Source: Diplodia intermedia (Eukaryota; Ascomycota; Dothideomycetes; Botryosphaeriales; Botryosphaeriaceae). From it: a DNA stretch of 64,000 nt. The notes under the pieces are model-generated. The model ran no database searches. It had not been told where the DNA came from and was given only the letters and a program-made list of their open reading frames with translations. The position numbers were made by a program, and so were the translations under genes. This document shows positions 33,458 to 45,385 of this stretch, piece by piece. The stretch spans positions 62,001 through 126,000 of the forward strand of contig JAKEKT010000084.1 of NCBI GenBank assembly GCA_021495925.1, in the 5' to 3' direction. Each line of letters starts with the position of its first letter. Positions within the stretch are counted from its first letter, which is position 1.

Positions 33458-34677
33458 ATGGCCGACCTTCTCAAGGATTCGCCGCTCCACGCGGTGCAAG
33501 TCGAAGCCCTTGTGCTCATGAAGATCGTCAAGCACTGCTCCCAGGCCTTCCCCACCACCGCAACCGGCTCCATCGTCGGCATGGACGTCGACGGCACCCT
33601 GCAGGTCACCAACTGCTTCCCGTTCCCGAACGTCGACGCCCCCGTTGACGGCACTCACGACAACACCCAGAGCGCTGCCGCCGCCGCCCCGCGCGCCAAG
33701 GCCAACGCCGTCTACCAGAACGAGATGATCAAGTTCCTGCGCGAGGTCAACGTCGACGCCCAGAACGTCGGCTGGTACACCAGCACCAACATGGGCAACT
33801 TCGTCAACCTCAACACCATCGAGAACCAGTTCTTCTACCAGAAGGAGCTGAACGAGCGCACCATCGCCCTCGTCCACGACGTCAGCCGCAGCTCCCAGGG
33901 CACCCTCAGCCTGCGCGCCTTCCGCCTGTCGCCCCAGTTCATGCAGGCCTACAAGGAGGGCAAGTTCACCACTGAGAGGTATGCTCCACACTCCTCATCG
34001 TCTTTGGAGAGCTCTTCCTGCGGATTGGCGGGGCGAAACACCCGCTGCTCCCGAAACTCTCCATCCTAACTTGGGCACACCGCTGACTCCCTCCCAGCCT
34101 CCAGAAGAGCGGCCTCCGCTACCACGACATCCTCGTCGAGCTGCCCCTCATGGTCCACAACTCGCACCTCCTCACGTCGCTGCTGCACCAGCTGCCCGCG
34201 CCGCCGGCCAAGGGCGAGCTGGCGTTCCCGTCGCACCTGGCGGCGCTGCACACGGACGACGCGCGCAAGCCGCAGCCGCCGCTGTGCCCCAACTACGACG
34301 CGCTCGACCTGTCCATCGACCCGTTCCTGGAGAAGACGTGCGACCTGCTGCTCGACAGCATCGAGAGCCACCACACGGAGCTCAACAACTACCAGTACTA
34401 CCAGCGCTCCATGGGCCGCGAGCAGGCCAAGATCACCGCCTGGCAGCAGAAGCGCAAGGCCGAGAACTCGGCCCGCGCCGCCGCAAAGCAGGCCCCCCTG
34501 CCCGAGGACGAGTGGCAGCGCCTGTTCAAGCTCCCCCAGGAGCCGTCTCGCCTCGAGACGCTGCTCAACAGCCGCCAGGTCGAGCAGTACAGCCGCCAGG
34601 TCGACGGCTTCACCGCCGGCGTCTCGGCCAAGATGTTCGCCGTCAAGAGCAACTTGCTGCCCGGCGAGTCGTCGTAA
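33458..34677 (+). CDS. Eukaryotic translation initiation factor 3 subunit H
   Basis: Two exons, 33458-33978 and 34098-34677, with an intron at 33979-34097 (GTATGC...CCAG, branch CTGAC). The product is about 366 residues, the normal size for eIF3h. The MPN domain occupies roughly residues 14-150: VQVEALVLMKIVKHCSQAFPT, GSIVGMDVDGTLQVTNCFPFP and VGWYTSTNMGNFVN. The JAMM metal ligands are not conserved (SIVGMDVDG, then YTSTNMG in place of HSHP), as expected for this non-catalytic MPN subunit. The C-terminal half contains LDLSIDPFLEKTCDLLLDSIE and SRLETLLNSRQVEQYSRQVDG. It is part of the 43S preinitiation machinery in the cytosol. The start has a strong context (CACCATGG). Confidence 0.93.
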
Positions 34678-36721
34678 GGGAGAGAAAAAGGGAGATTATC
34701 ATCACGACCATGGGAGAGGGGAAAAAGAGGGTCGCCGCAATCAACCGTCGCAGTGCGGCTGGTTTTTTTTCACGGGAGGAGGAGAAAATGAAGCAGGGCG
34801 ATGACGGGGGGGAGAAGCGGACTTTGCTTTTTGCAGCATTGGGCTTTGGCGTTGGCGACTGGCCAAGGAAGGGAAGAAAAAAAGCTTCTGGGCAAATTAG
34901 AAGAAAAAGAATTGCCGGGAAAATCTTTTTTTTAACGGATAGGGGAGGAGGGGGGATAAAAGAAGGTTTTTTTTTCTTTTCTTCTTCTCGTTTCTGTCTG
35001 TATCATGTGGACTAGAAGAAAGAAGAAAACAAAGAGCGAGCGGATATCTAATGACCACGATTTTGTTTGTTTACTTGAAAACGTCCCAAGCGAGGCAGTG
35101 AGATACCTGGTCGGTTGGGGTTTCGTTTCGCGGTCAGGATGGTAGACGGTGGCTCGCTCGCTTTTGGCGGTGGGGGAAATCGCCCTGCCGTTTTGGGGGG
35201 ACGGTGTGGCGGAGCCGGGGTCTCTGAGGTATGATACAATGGATGCAAAGTTCGTGGTATGTATGTACATTGACGCTCGTCGTGCGTGGGTGCATATGTG
35301 ATTGGTATCGACTGAGTTTTGGATCGTATTCTCCAGTTTTGCGGGCTTCTTTGCTAGAGGCGAGTCGTTGGAGGTGGAGGGAGGGACTGACTGCATTCTT
35401 CAATAGTAGTGTGCCCGGTCTGTTGGGGGAGGGAAATACGCTCTCTTTTATTCCGCTTCTGTGCTTACAACTCTTTGATTTGTCTCTGTCGAAACCCACG
35501 AGGACGCGCGAATGTTTCCTCGACACAACACGCAAAAAGATTGGCCAACATATGAGAGTCTGCATCAGGAAGTGGCAACCTCGGAAGACGACGGGTACCA
35601 CTGGCGATTTCAGATGTCCGTTACCTGGCTGGCTAGCCCCCTCCAGACGCTTCGGTTACTCCTGAGCTTCCGACTTCTCTGAGACTTGTGACCTGGTGTC
35701 AGATACGACACTGCATTGTGCTCTAGGCAAGCTTTTACATGGATCAAGCGACTCTTTCCTGGCCCTGGACAAAAGAGAAAAAAAGACGAGACTCGGTCTG
35801 CTGTGGAGATAGATACTCACTCCCATTCTCACTGCTCCCACAGGGAATGCCGGTGGGACTGACTCTTGTGGTATGGATGGTGATTGTGGTGTCCAGCAAT
35901 TCATACAGATGATGAAGGGCATCTTTTAGCGACGATAATCATTGACACCGTCTTGGTCACATAGCGAAAACGTGACTAAAACCAAGTGGGTCACGACTAA
36001 GTAGGCAGAGGAGGAGAAGTGAAGTCCGAGTGCCTCATGAATTATCATGTTCAGCCAGAATACGCGTCGAAAGACCGGCCTTTTGAGTGGCACCTTTCCT
36101 CGTCGTTGACTGTACCCTCCAACAAATAGCAGTCATACCAACATCCGGTTTCGACTGGGGAAAAAGTGGATCACGTAACGGCATCCACGGCTGCCTACAA
36201 ATCGTGTATGTTATTTATCATCAACGTGCTTGACTGAGCAATCAAGCTACCATATGCTGTGATTCTCATCTCGACTTCGCTGCAATAGCAAAACCGACAA
36301 TCCGGAAATGAGCGCAGGTAAGATGGCAAACCGGGATGGAGAGTGGCCGCATCGATGTCGTTCAAGCAAATTTCCGCGCTTTTGCAAGCAAGCAATAATG
36401 TAGAAAACGCCCAGAGCATGCACCAGTGATGGCCACGGAAATCAAGTGCAAGTGCAGAAAAAAAAAGAAAAGAAAAGCCTTAGTTCGTCCTTCCGTTCAA
36501 GTTACCCATCCCATTCCTTTTCCCTTAAGCTCGCCAAATGCTTTGTCATCTTCCCTTTGCGCGTGCGTGAATATGTAGCTTTTTACTTTCTTCGAGAGAA
36601 AAGCGCTTGCGGCCGCGGAAAAGAAACTGTCGCTCTATCAACCAGTTGAAAATGAAAAATATCCCTTCGTCTCTCAGCAATCCTCCTCACGTCGTTTCGT
36701 CGTATCCTTTTCGTCCCCGAT
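34678..36721. other. 2-kb convergent intergenic region
   Basis: Lies between the 3' ends of eIF3h (+) and MOB2 (-). It contains GA-rich and poly-T stretches near 34.7-35.0 kb and a less GC-rich part from 35.65 to 36.6 kb. No frame has a family motif or coherent splicing. It is mostly 3' flank and spacer. Confidence 0.5.
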
Positions 36722-38270
36722 TTAAGCCGCAGCAGGCTGACCCTCCTGCGGCTGCGAGGCCGGTTGCGGGTTACCGGAAGGTGCTTGAGTTCCATCAGCC
36801 TGCTTTTCCGGGAGGAGACCCTTGGACAGCCACAGCTGAATGAGCGGCATCATGGGCTCCATCTCCTTGTCGCTGAGCAGGTCGTACTGCTGACCAACGT
36901 TGATGAAATGGATGAAGCACGTGTTGAGCTCCTTGTAAGCGTTGAGGTTCCAGAACGGGTCGAGCCAGTGGCCATGGTACAAGTGAGCGTAGCAGCGCAT
37001 CATTTGGCGGTAGATCGACTTGATGTCGTCCTTGAAGTGCTTGGGGAAACCAGCAGGCTTGCCCATCCACTCGTCGCCGGAAAGTTGGGAAAGCGGAGCG
37101 TTGAGAGAAGTCGGGCCGGCAGCAATGGGGCTGTTAGAACCGGGGGTGTTCAGGCCTCCCGAGGCATAGGTGGCGGCGGAGGTGCTGGAAGGCTGAGATG
37201 GTATCGTCGTGTCGACAGGGAAGAGGTTCTGGTCGCCAATCTTGCCCACGATCCACTTCTGAACGAGCTGGATGTACTGGTAGGCGGGGATCTTGATGGG
37301 CTTCTTGTTGTTGTCCAACCAGGTGTAGGTGTGGCTGTCATCGCCGCTACTTAGCATAACTTCTAATTAAGGTGGCAAGTTTCAGGTGAACTTACCCGGC
37401 TGCAGACATGGTGGGGCAGGTGTCCGGGTTGCAGATTGGACGACCCGTCCGCTCATCGAGAGTCTTGATGATCTGGATCATGCCATCCAGAAGACGGTAT
37501 TGCTCGACAACTGTGGGTGGTAAGGACGTGCAGAGCGAGGTGGAGAGCCAAGGGCCACGAACCTTGGTGAGCAAGCCACTCGCCCTCGTCGACCATCTTC
37601 GGCCGGGCAGCCAGAGTCATGAAGTTGCCCTTGACGATGAGGTTGGAGTACTCCTCGCGGAAGAAGTACGGAGGCTTCCTGTTCTGAGGCGACTGCGAAC
37701 GGTCGGCCTCGATTGGAGCGCTCTCGTTGGGAGCCGCAGGAGCCATTGCGGGCGAGGGAGCCATCTGCTGCGGCTGGCTGGGATACTGCTGGGGTGAGTT
37801 CTGGTAAGACATGGTGGGTGACGCGCTGCCCTTGGCTTGCGGCGGCGGTTGGTTATTGCTGTTCTTGTTGGATCGTCCGCCAAAGCCTTGGCGACTGTCG
37901 AGCAATTGAGTTAGTGGTGGCGTTCTGGACGCTTTGACTATTGGATGGGGTGGGGGTCTGGCATGGAATGGAGAGGCTCATGCGCAGTGAAAAGCAAAGG
38001 GAGGGAATGGCAGCAGGCAAGACGGTAGGAGGCAAGCAGAGACGCGGGGAGGAATCACGTGTGGGCGGTGTGCAGCGGGTGGAGAAATAAGAACAAAGAG
38101 CAAATGATAGCCACGTGCGGGAGACGATCGGGGGAAATTATCAGGCTGGGCGGCTAGACAGAGCCATGCGCGGGGCGGGCGGGGGCAGGGAGAGGTATGC
38201 AGAGGGATCTCAAGGCCACGAGGAATGCTAAGCTTGCTGCAACTTACACGCTGGAGAAGAACGACGCCAT
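36722..38270 (-). CDS. MOB2: MOB kinase activator, Mob2 type
   Basis: Four exons on the minus strand: 38248-38270, 37563-37894, 37396-37510 and 36722-37346. Introns are 37895-38247 (353 bases, GTAAGT...ACAG, branch CTAAC), 37511-37562 and 37347-37395. The product is about 364 residues. The tiny first exon encodes MASFFSSV, a start I associate with fungal Mob2. A Gln/Pro-rich segment precedes the Mob/phocein domain: PPYFFREEYSNLIVKGNF, VVEQYRLLDGMIQ, CNPDTCPTMSA, HTYTWLDNNKKPIKIPA, MMRCYAHLYHGHW and NTCFIHFINVGQQYDLL. Conserved Cys and His residues make the zinc site. An insert (TIPSQPSSTSAATYASGG) matches Mob2 rather than Mob1. Mob2 activates the NDR kinase Cbk1/COT1 for polarity and hyphal growth. 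The acceptor of the last intron is ambiguous by three bases (TAG chosen over AAG). Confidence 0.9.
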
Positions 38271-38690
38271 GTCTGCAATTCACGCAGTTTCCGGCGAGCG
38301 AATGGGGCGGCGGCGGAGGATGGCGGCAAGCCGGAGAGCGAGGTGGCAGGAGAAGACGGAGAGCGAGGGGCGGGCGGGAGGAGTGTAGATGTCTGAACCT
38401 CTCCCTACCGTGGCCGGGCGGTTTCAGTTGCGCCCCTCCTGAAAGGGGAACATGCCGCCGGCCGCTTATTTCTCCGCGCCGCCGCGGGCCTCCGCCGAGC
38501 TGCGACGGGACGCGCCCGTGTTGCGCTCAGCGTGAAGCCAGCTGCAGCTCACCACAGACAAAGCCCATCCGCCTCACCTCCTCCGCCACTCGCCCGCGCA
38601 CGCCGCCGCCCGCCCGGCACCGCTCCAACCCGTCGTTGCGCCTCCGCGTCCGCCTGCCGTCCGTCAATCGCACACCTTGCAACAGCAGCC
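38271..38690. promoter_or_regulatory. Bidirectional promoter between MOB2 and LEO1
   Basis: Only 420 bases separate the divergent start codons, so both genes must be driven from here. The interval is GC-rich with no obvious TATA box. No gene is supported within it. Confidence 0.55.
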
Positions 38691-40312
38691 ATGGCGTCCG
38701 ATTCCGAGAACAACATGGCCGACATGTTCGGCGACGACGCTGAACCCGCCGCCGCCACTGCCGCGTCCACCTCGCCTCCTGCCGATCAGAACGACGATGA
38801 CGATGAAGATGTCGTCACCGGAAGACGCACCACCTCCGGCGCTGGGGCCGCGGCGAGTGACGAGGAGCTCAATGACGACGAGCCGCCGCTGGACGATGAA
38901 GATGATCTTTTTGGCGATGGTGGGGATGAGGATGAGGCTGAGCAGGCGCCGTATGTCGAATTGATTGCTGCACTTTGCTTGGGCGCCAATTGACAATTCT
39001 TGCAGGGCTGAGCGCACACTCGACGATGAGGAGCTTGATTCCGGCGATGACGTGGGTCGCGAGGACCGCGTCAAGAGCGCAGCTGCGGAGGAGTTCGAGG
39101 CCATGGAGCTCCAGATAGCCGAAGCATCGCTGCCACGCCATGCAGTTCCTGAGCCTAGCGACAACGAGGTGTGTACGGACCTCATGCAGCATGGGCTTCT
39201 TGCTGACACGGAAATAGCTCTACCTTATGAGAGTGCCGCGGTTCCTCGCAGTGGATCCCAAAACATTCGTCCTTGAGAAGTGGCAGCCGCCCACAACTGA
39301 TCATCACAGCAAGAAGGAGCCAACGTCGACATTCTCGCCCTTCAAGACCGCCCAGACGACTATTCGTTGGCGTCATTCTCCTTCCGACCCCTCCAAGATT
39401 CAGTCCAATGCCCGCATCCTGAGGTGGTCCGATGGCTCCCTTACGCTGCAGCTTGGCTCCGACCCCACGCAGCAGTGCGAGCTTGATGGGAAGCCTCTCG
39501 CTCCTCCGCAAATCAATCCCACCAAGCCTACACCCACAAGTATCCGGGATATGAGAAAGAGCGGAAATATTCCGTATGATCCGAGCAAGGATTCTTTCAC
39601 TTATCTCTGCACGCCCAACACACGCGAGCAACTTGTGCGCGTCACTAACAAGGTCACCGCCGGTCTGTCTGTTCTGCCCTCCAAGAGCACAACCGATGAC
39701 TCTATAGACCGCTTGACAGAGAGTCTCGCCACTGCCGCCAAGGCACGCTCTGGTGCCGGTGGTTCCGTAGCGATCTTCAGCTTGACTGAAGATCCGGAGA
39801 AGAAGAAGAGAGAGGCGGAGGCAACTGAGAGGGAGCGCGAGCGTCATGTCAAGCAGGAAGAGCGTCAGAAGGAGCGTCTACGCATGAGGAATGACCGGAG
39901 TTATGGTCGCAGCGGATTCGGGCGGTCTGCAGGATACAGCGGTTCTCGCTATGGTCAGTCAAGCGCATATGACGATGACGACCGCGGCGCTCGTGGGGGT
40001 GCCAAGCAAAGACGCCCTAGGCGTGAAGAATATAGCGATGAGGAGGAGGATGCCGGCCCTCGCTCTCGCTTTAGGGAGGACGAGTACGACGAAGACGACG
40101 ATTTCTTGGCTGGCAGTGACGAGGAGCCTGAGACGTTCGAAGATGACGAAGACATCGACGAGCGCCTTGAGGCACAGCAGCGCAGAGGAGGGAAGCACGG
40201 CAGCCCGAAGAGGGCTCATGCAGATGAGGATGATGAGGATGATGAAGTGGTCGCGGCAAGTTCCAGGAAGCGGAGACGGGTGGTTGATGACGAAGATGAA
40301 GACGACGAGTAG
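38691..40312 (+). CDS. LEO1: Paf1 complex subunit Leo1
   Basis: Three exons: 38691-38950, 39006-39168 and 39218-40312. Introns are 38951-39005 (GTATGT...GCAG, branch TTGAC) and 39169-39217 (GTGTGT...ATAG, branch CTGAC). The product is about 505 residues. The N-terminal 90 residues are acidic, as usual for Leo1. The Leo1 core runs from LYLMRVPRFLAVDPKTF through TIRWRHSPSD, ARILRWSDGSLTLQLG and FTYLCTPN to LSVLPSKS. A basic and then acidic tail (RDRSYGRS-like, DEYDEDDDFLAG, RKRRRVVDDEDEDDE) ends the protein. Leo1 works in the Paf1 complex with RNA polymerase II in elongation and histone modification. The start ATG lies in GCAGCCATGG. Confidence 0.94.
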
Positions 40313-41986
40313 AGGAGGCTTGGGGGCTGAAGCATCAAAATGGAAATCACGGAAAGCCAGGACACTGAATGGCATAATCGGCGCCGGGTCTTCTGAACTT
40401 GCATCTCTAAGGGCTGATTCCCAAAAAGCGGGTGGAACAGGTGTTTTGGTCTAATTCGAGCGCTGGAGTAGAATGCGCCATTTCTGAACGGACGTTGCCA
40501 AACGAGCTTTCATGCATGAAAACAGTCTGAATCCGGCTATTTGAGCAAGTGCCATGTCTCCCCCAGCAATAATGGCATTGTAAGTGTGGAATGCTAAGAT
40601 CGGCGCGTGTCTCCTATTTATTATTAAGTGCCGGCGATGAGATAGGCACCTTCGGTACCTCAAGCAGAGTTTCACAGCAGCTTCCAGGCTGATAGGTGAC
40701 AGATAAGGGCTACCGTGGTGTTACGCAGGATGCGAAGAGTGGCACGCACATGCCAGCCTGCATGACGCCCCGAGCCCCAGCGCTCTCGAGCCGTTGACGG
40801 GAGCCCCGCGGAGAGGCGGCGGCGGGGTTCAGGGCAGGCGCGCGCTTTACGGTGGACGCAATCGAGGCCCGAGCCGCTCAAGACCGGCACCACAGAGCCG
40901 CGGAACCGCGCCGAGCGATGACTACGACGACTCCAGAAAAACATACGAAAGCAGCGTGACGTCGATGCGCATGCTTCGCCGCCGAGCCCCTAATGCGGCT
41001 GCGGCGGGGATTCAGCCCAGCCGCCCAGCCTTGGACCTCGTCTTGCCCCGTAGCTTGGTGTGCGCCATGAGATCACGATCTGGCAGCTCTCGCAACAGGC
41101 GCATGCCCCGACTAGCCGGGCTGGCTTCGGGTTAGGCGCAAGCAGGCGTCCTGCGCGGCGCTGCGGCGAGTCCGAAGGATGCGGTGGCGGTCTGTTCACG
41201 CGGGCGGCGGCCGGCGGGCTTCCCTTGTCGGCAGCGGCGAGGCAGAAAGCACAGGCAGCCAGGCAGAGCAACAAGCGGAGGAGGCCGCTTGGCTGATGCT
41301 TAGCGGCAAATAGGCATCGATGGCGTCTTATCACGTTATCTCCATTTTGCTCTACGCCGCCGACGTTTGCGGGCAGCGCGTGGCCAACGCTCGCTCAGCC
41401 GCCCGGATTTTGGATTTTCTGTTCACGTTCCGTCGGGTGCGCCGATGGCAAAGGCAAGTGCGCGGGCGTGCTGGGCGGCGCATCGGGGGCGGCTGCTGCG
41501 CGCCGTCCGCGAGCCCGGTTGCGCAGCATCATTAACCCATCGTTCTCTCTGCCTGGAACCCGCCCCGTCGCCCTGGCGCCTTAGCCCTGTTTCCCTGTCA
41601 GGCTGACGTTGTGCTGGAGACGTGAATTACTGGGCTCCCGCACCTGCGCTAAACCACCCAACGCAACGCATTACTGCTACTCCAGCGCTAGCCCGCCGGG
41701 CTGATTCAAACATCACCTTTCATATAAAACCCTGTCCCACCACGCAGCTTGCCCGCGAATCTCTCGCCCGCCCTCCCTGGTTTTCGTATCCCGGTGCTCC
41801 TGCCCCGAAACACTTCCCGACTCGGCTCCTCGTCCGAGAACTAGCACGCAACCGAGTGAAGATTCTCGTTGCGTCGCCCTTATTTTCCGTGTCTCCTCAG
41901 AACAACTGGTGGTTCATGCCGCCGACGGTCTCGAGTCGCGATCCTTTGTACACCATCACCTTTGTCCAGCCGATCCGGTCGGTGAA
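40313..41986. other. Intergenic region upstream of the amino acid permease
   Basis: About 1.67 kb between two same-strand genes. It is GC-rich except near 40.5-40.7 kb. Frames such as 40794-41135 are Arg/Pro-rich without family features. It probably holds the LEO1 3' end and a long regulated promoter for the permease. Confidence 0.5.
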
Positions 41987-43651
41987 ATGGCGCTAGGCCT
42001 CGGCAGCAAGAAGAGCGTCGACAGCAGCAATGTCGACCCCAAATCCTCTCCGTCCGACGACAAAAACGTCCTGGACACGTCGGCCAACTATGGCGCGGGC
42101 TACGACCAGGAAGCCGCGCGCGCCCACGGCGACCGCCCCATGCGCCGCATCAGCGAGCCCATCATCAAGCCCGTCGTGGGCGGCGGCTCCGACTCGGACA
42201 GCACCGTGAGCGTGGGCAAGCAGATCGCCATGGAGGAATCCAATGCGATCCAGTACCGCACCTGCAGCTGGCCCAAGACGGCCGCCCTGCTCTTCTCCGA
42301 GTACATTTGCCTGGCCATCATGTCCTTCCCCTGGTCCTATTCGGTCCTGGGGCTTGTGCCTGGCCTGATCCTGACCGTCGTGATTGCCGGACTAGTGCTG
42401 TACACGTCTTTGATTACTTGGTGAGTCTGGCCCCCCAAGACTTTTGCGCGCTTGGCGCTGACATGCGGCCAGGGAGTTTTGCCTACGCCATCCCGAGGTC
42501 AAGGACGTGTGTGACATTGGCCAGATGCTGTTCTTCAACTCGAAATGGGCGTGGTGGTTCACCGCCGTCATGTTTCTCCTGAACAACACCTTCATTCAAG
42601 TAAGTGTCTCGGAGCGTTGCACACGCGGGCTGTCACTTACGTATTCCAGGGTCTCCATTGTCTTGTTGGTGCGAAGTATCTGAATACGATGACCAACCAC
42701 AGCGTGTGCACCATTGGCTTCTCTGCCATCGTTGCCGTCATTTCTTGGTTTTGCTCGCTCCCGAGAACGTTCTCGACGCTCGCCAAACTGGCCACGGCAT
42801 CCGCATTCTTTACCTTCATCTCCGTCTTGCTTGCAACCATCTTTACCGCCATTGAAGCCCACCCGGCTGACTACCCGAGTCTGGGTGAGCCTATCGTTTT
42901 GGCAATTCCAGCCGCAGGAACCGGTTACGTCGCTGGCATGAACGCGTTCATGAATATTAGCTATACGTTCATCGGTCAGATCACGCTTCCGTCGTTCATC
43001 GCGGAGATGAAGAACCCCAAGGATTTCCCCAAGGCTCTTTGGACCGTCACGATTGCCGAGGTACTCGTGTTCAGCCTGGTTGGCTCCATCATCTACGCCT
43101 ACACCGGCACCAACTACATAACATCTCCAGCATTCGGGTCCATCAGTGATGAGGTGTACAAAAAGGTCAGCTTCAGCTTCATGATTCCGACCATTATCTT
43201 CCTGGGTGTCCTGTATGCCTCGGTTTCCGCCCGCTTTGTCTTCTTCCGTCTGCACTCCGGTTCGCGCCACATGGGCAACCACACCGTCGTGGGCTGGGTG
43301 TCTTGGGGTCTTATCCTCGCGGCTCTCTGGGTCTTTGCGTTCATCATCGCCGAGGTCATCCCGTTCTTCTCGGATCTGCTTAGCTTGATGAGCTCGCTCT
43401 TTGATTCCTTCTTCGGATTCATCTTCTGGGGCGTCGCGTACATCCGCATGCGCAGGGCGGACTATGGGCCGGACTTCTACAAGACGCGCGGCTGGAGAGG
43501 TCCCGTCGGCTTCGTCTTCAACATCATCCTCTGCCTTATTGGTCTGCTGTTCCTCAGCGGCGGAACGTACGCGGTCGTCAAGAGTATTATTGAAGGGTAT
43601 GAGTCGGACAGCTTCGGCGGCGCTTTCTCGTGCGCGTCGAATGCTTTGTAG
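41987..43651 (+). CDS. Neutral amino acid permease, Mtr-like (AAAP family)
   Basis: Three exons: 41987-42420, 42473-42599 and 42650-43651. Introns are 42421-42472 (GTGAGT...CCAG, branch CTGAC) and 42600-42649 (GTAAGT...CCAG). The product is about 520 residues. A hydrophilic N-terminus of about 100 residues is followed by about eleven hydrophobic segments, beginning near TAALLFSEYICLAIMSFPW. Later blocks such as GLHCLVGAKYLNTMTNHSVC, MNISYTFIGQITLPSFIAEM and NPKDFPKALW are characteristic of fungal Aa_trans permeases like Neurospora mtr, which import neutral and aromatic amino acids at the plasma membrane. The start at 41987 (GAAATGGCG) is preferred over an upstream in-frame ATG at 41909, because the residues from the latter look like leader sequence. 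Substrate specificity is inferred from family only. Confidence 0.9.
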
Positions 43652-44179
43652 GGGGGACGTAAATGCCGCGAAGGATTGAGAGTGCCGGAGATCTCTGAGG
43701 GAAGGAAAATTGGGTTAGGATGGATACGGGACAAAAGCGCTTATTTTTTAAGCTTTTCATGTTCTTACGACTGGTACACAACCCGGACCATTGGCTTCAC
43801 ATTCGTGGAGACAGTCGCGATCGCAACACTAATGATATCGTTTTAATGCCACTGAATAGCCATGAATAATACCATTGACCATGAGCCTTGTTGCAGGAGA
43901 GCCGCGATGATGGGGGCTGTGATGTTGGCAGTTGCGACGGCATGGCAGATGACAAAAACGTGGGGGAAGCTCTGACGTCGTCCCGCCTGTGCCGCTCCAC
44001 CGGCCCTCGCCTCCCCAGTCACATGCAAGCCCCGTCATAGGAACACCATCTGTCAACAACGCTAAATCCCTCACGCCTCGCTTTTCCTCGCAGCTACCTC
44101 TTTGTCGCTTCCCCGCCATTGCCCTGCCTCCACCCCTCTACTCTGAGCTCCGACACCACCCTTCTCTTCGCCCTCAACC
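43652..44179. other. Intergenic spacer between permease and OPI3
   Basis: Contains the 3' end of the permease gene and the presumed OPI3 promoter, which turns pyrimidine-rich towards its start. No gene is supported. Confidence 0.5.
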
Positions 44180-45385
44180 ATGGCTTCCTACATCGATTTC
44201 AGCCAGCCGACTCTCTGGTGTGAGTACTACCAGCTCTTTCCATAGTCTTCTTTCCCCGCTACGCCGTGTCCCCGCACATCGAGCGTTTGCGCCGCCCCAG
44301 CGCAACACCGCCATAGCTCGCGACAATGGATACCATGGCAATGAGCAACGCGCTGACGTCCATTGAACAGTGTCGGCTGCAAGCATTCTGTTCAACCCGA
44401 CTTTCTGGAAGTAAGTGTTGCGTGCAATTGCACTCAGTCCTACGTCAAAGCAATGAGAAGCCAACCGCTGACTGTCTCTTTAGCATCGCTGCTAGGCAAG
44501 GTACGGCCCTCCCTCAGACCAGCTCGTCCAATGCTACAGAGCTTCAAACGTCGGGAACCTTTGGCGCGGGAGCCACTGCGCGCCCCGTCGCGTCGTCAAA
44601 GGCGCTCGAGCTTGCCCTGGACTCTAATGGCACTCCCACATCGCGCCTGTTCTTCGCGAGACGCTTTTGAGGCTCCCGGAGTTGTGTTCAGGGAACAAAC
44701 AAGCTAATTGACGCGGTGTCCGGCACAATAGAATACCACAACAAGGTCATCACCAAGCTCTTCGGCGGCAACTCGCTGTACGGCTGCTACGGACTCGCCG
44801 TTACCATCTTCTCGCTCGGAATCATCCGCGACATCATGTATGTCCGCTTCTCCCCTTCAACCGTAGCTCCCGCTCCCCCACGACCGCCCCAATACGGAGT
44901 GCTGCAGCAGCAGCAACACCCCATTCATCCTAGCCCACCCCACCCAAGACTGACCAAAAGGGCACAGCTACAAAACCGCGCTCGAATCGCAACCCGAGCT
45001 GCCGCTCCTCGCCAACCCGACGTTCCGGGCGGCGGCGTACGGGCTGCTCGCGTCGGGCAACGTGCTCGTGCTGTCGTCCATGTGGGCGCTCGGCGTCACG
45101 GGCACGTACCTGGGCGACTACTTCGGCATCCTCATGGACGACAAGGTGTCGTCGTTCCCCTTCAGCGTCACCGACGCGCCCATGTACTGGGGCAGCACCT
45201 GCTCCTTCCTCGGCTCCGCCCTCCTGCTCGCCCGCCCCGCCGGCCTCGTGCTCACCGCCCTCGTCTACGCCGCCTACGCCGTCGCCCTGCGCTACGAGGA
45301 CCCCTTCACCGCTGAGATTTATGCGAAGCGCGAGCGCGAGAGGGCCGCTGCTGGTGCTGGTGGTGCTGGGAAGAAGTCGTTGTAA
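44180..45385 (+). CDS. OPI3: Phospholipid methyltransferase, Opi3 type
   Basis: Five exons: 44180-44219, 44371-44410, 44484-44500, 44732-44837 and 44968-45385. Introns are 151, 73, 231 and 130 bases, long for this genome. The spliced product is 206 residues, the normal size for Opi3. It reads MASYIDFSQPTLW, then SAASILFNPTFWN, IAARQEYHN, KLFGGNSLYGCYGLA, LGVTGTYLGDYFGILMDD and FSVTDAPMYWGSTCSFLG. The last blocks include the SAM and phospholipid-binding regions of the PEMT family. Four hydrophobic segments place it in the ER membrane. It should catalyse the last two methylations from phosphatidyl-monomethylethanolamine to phosphatidylcholine. The third exon is only 17 bases, but it is required for the frame and gives the family sequence. 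The C-terminus is lysine-rich (AGKKSL). Confidence 0.92.

Noticed and set aside
44326..44707. Two overlapping plus-strand frames of 114 codons
   Set aside because: They cover an intron and the microexon of OPI3 and do not match any family. The spliced reading gives a complete Opi3.
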